From assembly GCA_050011775.1 (NCBI GenBank), contig JBEKIL010000002.1:186001-250000 (forward strand): 64,000 nucleotides of DNA. The letters run 5' to 3'. The number at the start of each line of letters is the position of its first letter. The first letter of the stretch is position 1. Below are positions 25,038 through 32,487 of this stretch, piece after piece. The notes beneath the pieces are model-generated. The model was not told the DNA's origin, made no database searches, and was given only the letters and a program-made list of their open reading frames with translations. This DNA comes from CAVZMI01 sp050011775 (lineage in GTDB: Bacteria > Bacteroidota > Ignavibacteria > UBA10030 > CAVZMI01). The position numbers were made by a program, and so were the translations under genes.

Positions 25038-25826
25038 ATGATACGTATCGCAGTTGTTCAAACAAATCCTGTTTTCGGTGCAGTCGCTCATAATGTGAGT
25101 TCGGCCATCGAGATGATGGAAACACAAGCTGCCGATCTCTATGTCCTTCCGGAACTTTTTAATACAGGATATATTTTTCTCGATAAGGATGAGCTCGAAC
25201 GACTTGCAGAACCGGTTGATGTGCAGGCAGGACCTACATGCGTCGAGCTTCATAGATTTTCTCAACGTCATTCATGCTTCATCGTCTACGGCTTCGCAGA
25301 GAAAGCTGACCGGCTGTACAATTCTTCTGCACTTATAGGACCTGACGGTCTGGTGGGACTATATAGGAAAGTGCACCTCTTCGACTGTGAGAACATTCTC
25401 TTTACTCCCGGAAATTTAGGTTTTCCTGTTTTTGATCTTCCAATTGGTCGAGTCGGGATGATGATATGCTTTGATTGGTTCTATCCCGAAAGTGCCCGGA
25501 CGCTTGCTCTAAAAGGTGCCCAACTCATCGCGCATCCGTCAAACCTTGTCCTTCCATATTGTCCCGATGCCATGGTGACACGGTGCATCGAAAATCATGT
25601 CTACGCCGTTACCGCCGATCGGGTTGGGAAGGAAGAGAGGGGAGGGAGCGGTTTTGACTTCATCGGAATGAGCGAAATTGTCACGCCGGAAGGGGAAATA
25701 CTGATCCGGATGGGGACGGAACCTGGTGTGACGATGGTTGAGGTTGATCTTGCTTTGGCCGATGAGAAAAAGATCAATCAACACAATAGTATCCTGGAGG
25801 ATAGGAAACCCGAGCAATATCGGTAG
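25038..25826 (+). CDS. Nitrilase-superfamily amidase (carbon-nitrogen hydrolase)
   Basis: Start at ATG 25038 (MIRIAVVQTNP), which fits the family N-terminus; a TTG at 25029 is also in frame. 262 residues. The Glu-Lys-Cys catalytic triad is visible: LPELFNTGY (Glu), LYRKVHLFDCE (Lys) and GMMICFDWFYPES (Cys). IAHPSNLVLPYCPD and the downstream RAxEN-like RCIENHVYAVTADRVG are usual. Close to the omega-amidase/beta-ureidopropionase-like branch, but the exact amide substrate cannot be fixed. Preceded by a short GTACCGC-TTC-GCGGTAC hairpin (24955-24971). Confidence 0.88.
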   Translation: MIRIAVVQTNPVFGAVAHNVSSAIEMMETQAADLYVLPELFNTGYIFLDKDELERLAEPVDVQAGPTCVELHRFSQRHSCFIVYGFAEKADRLYNSSALIGPDGLVGLYRKVHLFDCENILFTPGNLGFPVFDLPIGRVGMMICFDWFYPESARTLALKGAQLIAHPSNLVLPYCPDAMVTRCIENHVYAVTADRVGKEERGGSGFDFIGMSEIVTPEGEILIRMGTEPGVTMVEVDLALADEKKINQHNSILEDRKPEQYR

Positions 25827-25895
25827 AACTTTCTTAGAGTCATTTCGTATATAGAATTATAGACCAGGGCCGGTATAATTACATATAAACAATTC

Positions 25896-28709
25896 ATGGA
25901 TTATTTCGATAGGCACTCGAAGCAATTTCGGATTGTATTGGCAATACTTGTCGCTGTACTCTGTGGAATTGCTGTTATCAATTTCTATAATTATGCCGGT
26001 TCACCCACCGACGAGAATCTTTTTGCCGACCCCCCGTCGAATCTGTACATCATGCGAGGATTTCCGGCATCGGTCCTTTCCGACCCGATAGTAAAAGAGA
26101 AAGAGAGCGGATTACATTACGCAGCGGATGAAATCAAACGTGGTGATCTTGTAGTTGCTGTGAATGGAAAATATGTCAAGAGTCTCACCGATTACGAAAA
26201 AGCTCTCTCCTGGATAAAAGATAGTTCGGATGTTACATTGTTTGTTTTTCGACCATCGACCAACGACAAGTTAACCTTCAAAGCTATCAGAAGAGCAATT
26301 CCAGATTCCAGTCTCATCCAGTTACCTTTCCGTGTTGCGAATGTCGTCGATATCACACCCGGCGGCGCCTCGGATCGGGCCGGCATGAAAATAGGCGATC
26401 TGATTTACCAGATTAATGGAAAGAGTTTTTCGAATTCCATCGAGGCCGATCGAATACTCCGGGGTGGAAAATCCGGCAACACAATTATTTACGACATATT
26501 CCGCGATGGCCGGGCCATTCCTCTTCGCGTCACACTCGCCAGATTTGGAATTCCAATTCAGGTGTTCCCTTTCTTTCTTGCCGGATTACTATATATAGCT
26601 TTCGGCTCGTTCATTGGGCTTCGACGTCCGGAACTTGTGGCGGCGCGGTTGGTAGGACTTTCATTCGTTTTTATCGGCTATTTCATCTCTGTTGCGGTTA
26701 TTCAACGAGATCCCGGTACATCCCTCTTCACGATGATAAGGAATGTATCGGCGGTTCTGTGTGTGTTTTTTGGATTGGCAGTGATGATTCATTCAACTAT
26801 CTACTATCCTACAAAACGTCAGGTATTACTGGACATCCGATGGTTGCGCTGGATCCCGTACGGATTGGCGGCGCTTTGCTGCGTAATCATTTTGATTACC
26901 AGGAGTCCTTATGTCTATCTCGGAATGTTGATAATTCTGCTCTACTGGATTATTATCGAATTGAAATATCGTAAGCAGAGGACAGAAGAATTCAAGAGAC
27001 TGGTTCGCATTACGAAATGGACATCGGTCGGGGTTTCTCTTGTAAGTATTATCATCGGTACAATCACCGCAGCCTCAGGGAAAACGCAATCGATCGGATT
27101 GATCGGCGTGGTACTGATATTCATCCCGCTTGCGCATCTCTATGCGATAGGCAGGTACAGACTTCTGGGCCTGGATCTCCGTGTCCGCCGGAATGTCCGA
27201 TATACACTCGTCACGGTGTTATGGAATCTGCTTCTTCTTTCCGGATTAATATGGTGTTTCTCGGCGCTTCCATCGGTTGAATTGCCGTTCCGGAATCTTG
27301 TTATTACCGGTTCCTCGATTGAAGTGAACGATGCCCCCGAATTTCAAGAACAGAGGCTTCTCACGCAAAAAATTCTGTTAATGGTGATTGCCGTTGTTCT
27401 AATGTATGCTGCGCTGCGGTTGAGACAGACAGGACAAAAAATGATCGATCGTCGGTACCATCGGTCGAGATACGATTATCGACGTGCGGCAGCTGAGCTA
27501 TCTGAAGTAATGAGCTCACGTGTCGGCATGGTCGATCTTGCACAGGGGATCGTCAGGAAACTCACTGAATTGATGCATCTCAAACATGCCGGTGTGCTGT
27601 TTTTCCGGAATGAAAAGATCTGCTGCTGTCAGCAGTCGTACGGCCTCGAAGGAAGCGGGTGGAAGGAATTATGCATGACCGTCGATGACAATTTGATCTC
27701 GACCATCAAAGGGTATCAAGGAGTGATCCGTGTCGAGGATCTTTCATGGACGATTCGCGATGAATTTCGTGAAAGCGGATATCAGTTCATTGTCCCGATT
27801 AAATCTAAAGACCAGTTGATCGGTGTTCTTCTCATAGGTGAAAAGCTTGCGGAAACGACGATCCGCCAGGAAGATGTCGAATATCTTACCACTGCCGCGA
27901 CGCAGGCCTCGGTCGCAATTGAAAATGCATTTCTCTATGAGGAGCTTGCCGAAAAAACACGTATGCAGCATGAACTCGAAATCGCGCGGAATATCCAGCT
28001 CGCCTCACTTCCACAAAAAACACCGGCAGTGAACGGACTTGATATTGCCGGAATTTCCGTCCCGGCGATGGAAGTGGGTGGAGATTTTTTTGATTATCTC
28101 AATGGAGAAGCGGACAATCAGAATATATTGACCGTCATTGTGGGCGATGTCAGCGGAAAGGGAACGTCGGCTGCACTATATATGTCGCGGGTTCAGGGGA
28201 TCCTCCGCTCACTTCATGAGTTCGCCCCTACACCGGCAGATCTCTTTATTAAAGCAAATAAATTACTCTGTAAAGATCTTGAAAAAAAATCGTTTGTGAC
28301 CGCCTTCGGGGCGTTGTTCGATACGACGAAGAAAAAAGCCGTGCTCGCACGGGCGGGACATCTTCCGCTGTTCCTTTTCCGGTCGACCGATCAGAAAATA
28401 CTGAAAATCACTCCGAAAGGGATTGGTCTGGGTCTGGATAATACCGAAGTTTTCACTAACGAGATGCAGGAGGAATCTGTAGTATACGACTCGGGCGATG
28501 TCTTTATCTTTGTTACCGATGGAGTTCTCGAAGCACACAATGGTAACAAGGAGGAATTTGGGGAGGAACGGCTTATTCGCATTTTTGAAAACCATACACA
28601 ATCCAGCGCTGAGCAAATCAGGAATCGTATCCTTGATGAAGTACGCGCATTCACCAAAGAATCTTATCAACACGACGATCAGACGATTGTTATAGTCAAA
28701 GCACTCTGA
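25896..28709 (+). CDS. Membrane PDZ-GAF-SpoIIE (PP2C-type) serine phosphatase
   Basis: 937 residues. Order: N-terminal membrane anchor (~10-30), two PDZ-like domains (~40-125 and ~145-215; the second has GGASDRAGMKIGDLIYQING), a block of about six membrane segments (~220-440), a signalling linker, a GAF domain (~555-690; LMHLKHAGVLFF...VAIENAFLYEEL), then a coiled coil (EIARNIQLASLPQKTP) and an RsbU/SpoIIE phosphatase domain (~720-935). Metal-binding motifs are intact: EVGGDFFDY, VGDVSGKGTSAAL, ARAGHLPLFLF, FVTDGVLEAHN and HDDQTIVIVKA. Family members control anti-sigma-antagonist switches. No anti-sigma or antagonist gene is next to it. Confidence 0.88.
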   Translation: MDYFDRHSKQFRIVLAILVAVLCGIAVINFYNYAGSPTDENLFADPPSNLYIMRGFPASVLSDPIVKEKESGLHYAADEIKRGDLVVAVNGKYVKSLTDYEKALSWIKDSSDVTLFVFRPSTNDKLTFKAIRRAIPDSSLIQLPFRVANVVDITPGGASDRAGMKIGDLIYQINGKSFSNSIEADRILRGGKSGNTIIYDIFRDGRAIPLRVTLARFGIPIQVFPFFLAGLLYIAFGSFIGLRRPELVAARLVGLSFVFIGYFISVAVIQRDPGTSLFTMIRNVSAVLCVFFGLAVMIHSTIYYPTKRQVLLDIRWLRWIPYGLAALCCVIILITRSPYVYLGMLIILLYWIIIELKYRKQRTEEFKRLVRITKWTSVGVSLVSIIIGTITAASGKTQSIGLIGVVLIFIPLAHLYAIGRYRLLGLDLRVRRNVRYTLVTVLWNLLLLSGLIWCFSALPSVELPFRNLVITGSSIEVNDAPEFQEQRLLTQKILLMVIAVVLMYAALRLRQTGQKMIDRRYHRSRYDYRRAAAELSEVMSSRVGMVDLAQGIVRKLTELMHLKHAGVLFFRNEKICCCQQSYGLEGSGWKELCMTVDDNLISTIKGYQGVIRVEDLSWTIRDEFRESGYQFIVPIKSKDQLIGVLLIGEKLAETTIRQEDVEYLTTAATQASVAIENAFLYEELAEKTRMQHELEIARNIQLASLPQKTPAVNGLDIAGISVPAMEVGGDFFDYLNGEADNQNILTVIVGDVSGKGTSAALYMSRVQGILRSLHEFAPTPADLFIKANKLLCKDLEKKSFVTAFGALFDTTKKKAVLARAGHLPLFLFRSTDQKILKITPKGIGLGLDNTEVFTNEMQEESVVYDSGDVFIFVTDGVLEAHNGNKEEFGEERLIRIFENHTQSSAEQIRNRILDEVRAFTKESYQHDDQTIVIVKAL

Positions 28710-28814
28710 GAGTTTCGGTCGATCCCATCCGGCAATTTTCATCGGTCCGGCACTTTATTCTTACCTGAAAAACAACCATATTAAATCATATCAACAATCT
28801 GCCGAAACTTTTCC

Positions 28815-29720
28815 ATGAGAATACCCACAATGATATGTTTCATTCTGCTCCTTGTATTATTCAATAGTGCCAATTATTCCTGTAAACAGTCGGATGATGT
28901 CATGAGCAGGCAGACGCCTTTTGATAGTACGTTGATCAACCTTTTAATACGGTGTGATGATATCGGAATGTGCCACTCGGTCAATGAGGCGATGATGCAG
29001 CTTATCGCTTCGAAGATTCCGTTTTCTGCTTCGGTGTTGTTTCCCTGTCCGGCATTTCAAGAGGCAATCGATATTCTTAAACAGCATCCGGAAGTTTCTG
29101 TGGGAGTCCATCTGACCCTTAATGCCGAATGGAAAAATTATCGCTGGGGACCGGTTGCGGGGGCTGCGAATGTGCCTTCACTTGTTGATTCTGACGGCTT
29201 TTTTTTCCCGTCATCTGCGGCATTTTATAATCATCAGCCGAAAATAAGCGAGATAGAGACGGAGCTTCGTGCACAAATCGAGCGGGCCCTCAACAGCGGA
29301 TTGGCGATCGATCATATTGATACTCATATGGGGACCATTTCGTCCAACTATCAGGTATACCAGCTTGCCGAACACCTCGCAGCTGAATATAAACTTCCAA
29401 TCTCCGGAGAATGCGGTGAACAATATGTCAGTCCTGGAATTTATTCCGTGCCGCTGGCATATAAGACAGATTCACTCGTCTCGTCGATCAAGAATCTTCG
29501 TCCCGGTTCTGTGTATTTAATTGTATCGCATATCGGACTCGAAACGCCCGAAATGAATGCGCTTGTCGATTTCAATCCGGGTGGTTTGACGGAGATAGGT
29601 AAAAATCGTCACGCAGAACTTTTAGCGCTTACATCATCGGATTTTCTGCAAGCGCTCTCTGTATATAAGGTAAAATTACTAACCTATCGTCAGTATCTGT
29701 CAACGATTCAGAATCATTGA
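28815..29720 (+). CDS. ChbG/YdjC-family carbohydrate deacetylase, predicted lipoprotein
   Basis: 301 residues. A lipoprotein-like signal (residues 1-23, Cys in NSANYSCKQS) precedes the deacetylase fold: NLLIRCDDIGMCHSVNEAMM carries the metal-binding Asp pair, VSVGVHLTLNAEW the His, and IDHIDTHMGTI another His. Known relatives remove acetyl groups from chitooligosaccharides or similar sugars using a divalent metal. It would act in the periplasm or on the outer membrane. No sugar transport or glycosidase gene is adjacent. Confidence 0.85.
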   Translation: MRIPTMICFILLLVLFNSANYSCKQSDDVMSRQTPFDSTLINLLIRCDDIGMCHSVNEAMMQLIASKIPFSASVLFPCPAFQEAIDILKQHPEVSVGVHLTLNAEWKNYRWGPVAGAANVPSLVDSDGFFFPSSAAFYNHQPKISEIETELRAQIERALNSGLAIDHIDTHMGTISSNYQVYQLAEHLAAEYKLPISGECGEQYVSPGIYSVPLAYKTDSLVSSIKNLRPGSVYLIVSHIGLETPEMNALVDFNPGGLTEIGKNRHAELLALTSSDFLQALSVYKVKLLTYRQYLSTIQNH

Positions 29721-29755
29721 TAAAAGCAAGTACAGATTGGTAAGGACACAATTAA

Positions 29756-30598
29756 ATGCTGAAAAATACATTCTGCCATATACCGGGTTTTGGTATACAG
29801 ACGGAACGATATCTCTGGACTCTGGGCATCCATAATTGGAGTGCTGCACTTGCGATTGGAGATACCCAATTAACTCCCCGGGCACGGATGCTCTTGAAGG
29901 AATACATCCCGCTCTCACAGACGAGATTGGAAAAATTTGATATTGATTACTTCGCACAATCTCTTCCATCCGACCAACACTGGAGATTGTTTCCGGAATT
30001 CCGAAATTCTATTGCTTATTTAGATATTGAGACGACCGGATTGGGAAGTCCGTACGATTCGATCACGACTATTACGCTCTACGATGGTTTGTCGATCCGT
30101 ACATTCATCCAGGATGAAAATCTCCGTGATTTTTCATCGGCTATCAGAGAATACAAACTCCTTGTTACATTCAACGGAAAATGTTTCGATATACCGTTCA
30201 TTGAAAATTACCTGGGGATTCGGTTGACCATGGCGCATATCGATCTCCGGTTTGTACTGAGAAGTCTCGGATATCGCGGAGGGTTGAAATCGTGTGAGCA
30301 CCAGCTCGGCCTTGAACGGACCGATGTTAAGGATATCGACGGTTATTTTGCCGTACTGCTCTGGCATGATTATCAGGCAAGGGGATCGATACGATCGCTG
30401 GAGACTCTGCTTGCATATAACATCGTCGACACGGTGAACCTTGAAAGCTTAATGGTCAGAGCATATAATCTGAAGCTGCACGAGACTCCTTTTCAAAAGA
30501 AGATCAAGCTTCCAATGCCGAAGGTGCCTGAGATTCCTTATAAAGCAGACCACGATACAATCGAACGTATACGCCGCGAGCACTATTGGCGGTTTTAG
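29756..30598 (+). CDS. YprB-like 3'-5' exonuclease with RNase H fold
   Basis: 280 residues. The N-terminal ~80 residues (TFCHIPGFGIQTERYLWTLG, LEKFDIDYFAQSLP) match the helical domain found in front of this nuclease. The exonuclease core has AYLDIETTGLG (Asp/Glu pair), LVTFNGKCFDIPFIENYLG, HIDLRFVLRSLGYRGGLKSCE and LAYNIVDTVNLE (final Asp), as in the RNase_H_2/YprB group. It is unrelated in sequence to the polA proofreading domain. Nucleic acid substrate is unknown. Its stop is followed by the promoter of the next module. Confidence 0.85.
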   Translation: MLKNTFCHIPGFGIQTERYLWTLGIHNWSAALAIGDTQLTPRARMLLKEYIPLSQTRLEKFDIDYFAQSLPSDQHWRLFPEFRNSIAYLDIETTGLGSPYDSITTITLYDGLSIRTFIQDENLRDFSSAIREYKLLVTFNGKCFDIPFIENYLGIRLTMAHIDLRFVLRSLGYRGGLKSCEHQLGLERTDVKDIDGYFAVLLWHDYQARGSIRSLETLLAYNIVDTVNLESLMVRAYNLKLHETPFQKKIKLPMPKVPEIPYKADHDTIERIRREHYWRF

Positions 30599-30656
30599 TC
30601 AGAATCACCCTGAAATGCACCACTAATAATAAATGAAGAAAAATCGCACTTTAGAC

Positions 30657-30685
30657 TTGACAAATGCCAAAACATATTGTATATT
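30657..30685 (+). promoter_or_regulatory. Promoter of the membrane protein/regulator operon
   Basis: -35 TTGACA (30657-30662), 17-base spacer, -10 TATATT (30680-30685). Both boxes are close to the sigma70 consensus. The expected start (+1 near 30692) lies inside the 19-bp palindrome at 30685-30703. Confidence 0.75.
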
Positions 30686-30703
30686 ACTTTGAATAGCAAA
30701 GTA
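30685..30703. promoter_or_regulatory. Operator 1, perfect 7-bp-arm palindrome
   Basis: TACTTTG, spacer AATAG, CAAAGTA: a perfect inverted repeat overlapping the last -10 base and the predicted transcription start. A near-identical site with the same 19-bp geometry is at 31641-31659. The winged-helix regulator encoded in this operon is the natural candidate ligand; this is inference. Confidence 0.65.
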
Positions 30704-30725
30704 CTTTAAATAGAAGGGTACGAAT

Positions 30726-31319
30726 ATGACCGCAAATGATGCACAGGAACAGCTTGAATTCATAAAAAAGGTAATGGAAGAGACCCGTCGGGATATTACT
30801 GGTGACGGAGTTGATTTCCTGCGATGGGGGATACTGTCAACGATAGGTGTATTCTTGACATATTTCTATGTTCTATTTAGATGGCCGGATTTTCATATAT
30901 GGATCATCTGGGTGGTCCTTATCGGATTGGGATGGATATTTTCGATACGAAGCTATTTGAAAACTCGAAAAGCGAGAGCGACATCGTACACAGGAAGGCT
31001 TGTCGGAAGAATCTATGGCGGGTACGGAGTTGCATCAACGATACTCGGATTTTTAGGACCGATGTTTGGAGCATATAGTCCAAATTATATTGTGGCGGTA
31101 ATATCGGCAATCCTCGGCGCGGCATATTATGGCACAAGTCTGATATTCGGATCGCGCTGGATGGCAATCTTTGCAGTCGGTTGGTGGTGCTGCTCAATTA
31201 TTATGTTCGCGTTCCCGGTCATACATACATTGCTCCTTTTCGGGGTCATGATGATTTGTTTTCAGGTTATCCCCGCATATACAATCTATCGGGTAAATAG
31301 AAAAGCGGTGAAATCATAA
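30726..31319 (+). CDS. Integral membrane protein of unknown function, paralogue of 34976-35572
   Basis: 197 residues. A charged N-terminal helix (DAQEQLEFIKKVMEETRRDI) precedes five or six membrane segments: residues ~33-52, 59-73, 92-112, 118-138, 145-165 and 168-188. Conserved pieces shared with the second copy: DAQE.LEF.KKV, GxDFLRWGIL, GW.FSI.SY, ILGF.GP..GAYS, ...GSRW, GWWC.SI and MM..FQVIP.Y. The next gene (winged-helix regulator) starts 3 bases after its stop. Function unknown; co-occurrence with the regulator suggests a stress or envelope sensing unit. Confidence 0.75.
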   Translation: MTANDAQEQLEFIKKVMEETRRDITGDGVDFLRWGILSTIGVFLTYFYVLFRWPDFHIWIIWVVLIGLGWIFSIRSYLKTRKARATSYTGRLVGRIYGGYGVASTILGFLGPMFGAYSPNYIVAVISAILGAAYYGTSLIFGSRWMAIFAVGWWCCSIIMFAFPVIHTLLLFGVMMICFQVIPAYTIYRVNRKAVKS

Positions 31320-31322
31320 ACA

Positions 31323-31619
31323 ATGAAAGACTTTGATTATCAGCAGCTCGACGAGATTATTCATTCGCGCATCCGCCTGGCGATTATGACTCTTCTCGTC
31401 TCTGTCGAACAGGCAGAGTTTACATTTATCCGCGACAAAATAAACACGACCGACGGAAATCTGAGCGTTCATATGCGAAAACTGGAAGAAAGCGGTTATA
31501 TAAAGACGCAGAAGCGATTTGTCGATCGGAAACCGATGACTTCATTTTCTATTACCAGGAAAGGTCATGGAGCGTTTGAGAAGTATATCGAGCAACTCGA
31601 GAAAATGATCAAGGAATAA
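31323..31619 (+). CDS. Winged-helix transcriptional regulator (HTH_34/MarR-like)
   Basis: 98 residues, a single DNA-binding domain without ligand-binding or metal site: DEIIHSRIRLAIMTLLV (helix 1), AEFTFIRDKINTTDGNLSVHMRKLEESGYI (helix-turn-helix with the SVHMRKLE recognition region) and wing KRFVDRKPMTSFSITRKG. Family members act as small homodimeric repressors. It is 3 bases downstream of the membrane protein and lies between two equal 19-bp palindromes (30685-30703 and 31641-31659), consistent with autorepression and control of the TPR/TonB genes. Confidence 0.85.
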   Translation: MKDFDYQQLDEIIHSRIRLAIMTLLVSVEQAEFTFIRDKINTTDGNLSVHMRKLEESGYIKTQKRFVDRKPMTSFSITRKGHGAFEKYIEQLEKMIKE

Positions 31620-31640
31620 AAAATATTTTTTTTCACTATA

Positions 31641-31659
31641 TACTTTACAATTCAAAGTA
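31641..31659. promoter_or_regulatory. Operator 2 upstream of the TPR/TonB genes
   Basis: TACTTTA, spacer CAATT, CAAAGTA: same length and spacing as operator 1, with one arm mismatch. A TATACT box overlaps it (31639-31644); no good -35 was seen upstream. It precedes the TPR gene by 26 bases. Confidence 0.55.
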
Positions 31660-31684
31660 CTTTATTATTAGAAAGGAAATCGTT

Positions 31685-32473
31685 ATGAAAAAGCAATTGA
31701 CTGTATTTGCAATCTCGTGCTTGTGCGTCATCTCTTCTCTCATGGCTCAACAGCAGCCGTCGTTGGCTGAGATTCTTTCTTCTGCTTATGCAACGATCGA
31801 GAAAGGAGTCGAACAGAATAACAAGGGAGTGCTGATGCAAGCCCGCGCCACCCTGGAGCAGGCGCTTAATGTGAATCCTGAGAATCCGTATGTCCTGTAT
31901 GCCATCGGTTTCGCCGAATATCGTATACTCTGCACCAGTTTTGCATCGAAGGATGATGCATTATTCGGCCAGCTCAGCGACAGCATCATTGTACATGCGG
32001 AAAAAGCGGGATCAGATCCGCGATTGAAGTCCGACGCATCGGCACTCCTCGGAAGTGTCTATGGGATGAAGATTTCGAAAAACTGGAACGATGCGCCGAT
32101 CCTCGGTCCGAAAAGCTCACGGTTATTGGACGAAGCGGTTCAAGCCGATTCGTTGAACCCGCGGGCATGGTTCTTTACCGGTGTGTCGCAGTTCTCGACG
32201 CCTGAATTTTTTGGAGGAGGCAAGAAAAAAGCCACCGCAAGTTTCGACCGCGCAATCCGCTGCGCAGAGGCGGCTTCTTCAGGCGATTCGCTGCTTCCCC
32301 ATTGGGGACTCCTAGACGCGCTGATCTGGGGTGGACGGAGTGCGGAAGCGAACAACGATCTCGCTGCGGCTGTCGCAATGTATCACCGGGTGCTGGAACA
32401 TGCCCCCGAGTACGGATGGGTAAAATATGTTCTTTTGCCCGATGCAGAGAAAAAACTTGCAACTGCGAAATAA
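31685..32473 (+). CDS. Exported TPR-like protein
   Basis: 262 residues. Signal peptide ~1-20 (CVISSLMAQQ). Three or more TPR-type helix pairs are recognisable: LMQARATLEQALNVNPENPYVLYAIGFAEYR, then SDASALLGSVYGMKISKNW, LDEAVQADSLNPRAWFFTGVSQF and VAMYHRVLEHAPEYGWVK. TPR arrays bind proteins. A GG-rich stretch (STPEFFGGGKKKA) resembles other exported TPR proteins from Bacteroidota. It ends 14 bases before the TonB receptor gene, so it is likely a periplasmic helper of that receptor; function is otherwise unknown. AGAAAGG precedes its ATG. Confidence 0.75.
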   Translation: MKKQLTVFAISCLCVISSLMAQQQPSLAEILSSAYATIEKGVEQNNKGVLMQARATLEQALNVNPENPYVLYAIGFAEYRILCTSFASKDDALFGQLSDSIIVHAEKAGSDPRLKSDASALLGSVYGMKISKNWNDAPILGPKSSRLLDEAVQADSLNPRAWFFTGVSQFSTPEFFGGGKKKATASFDRAIRCAEAASSGDSLLPHWGLLDALIWGGRSAEANNDLAAAVAMYHRVLEHAPEYGWVKYVLLPDAEKKLATAK

Positions 32474-32487
32474 TCCTTGGAGGAATT

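Noticed and set aside
32302..32487. Upstream extension of the TonB receptor gene
   Set aside because: It overlaps the TPR gene; GGAGG and a signal peptide support ATG 32488.
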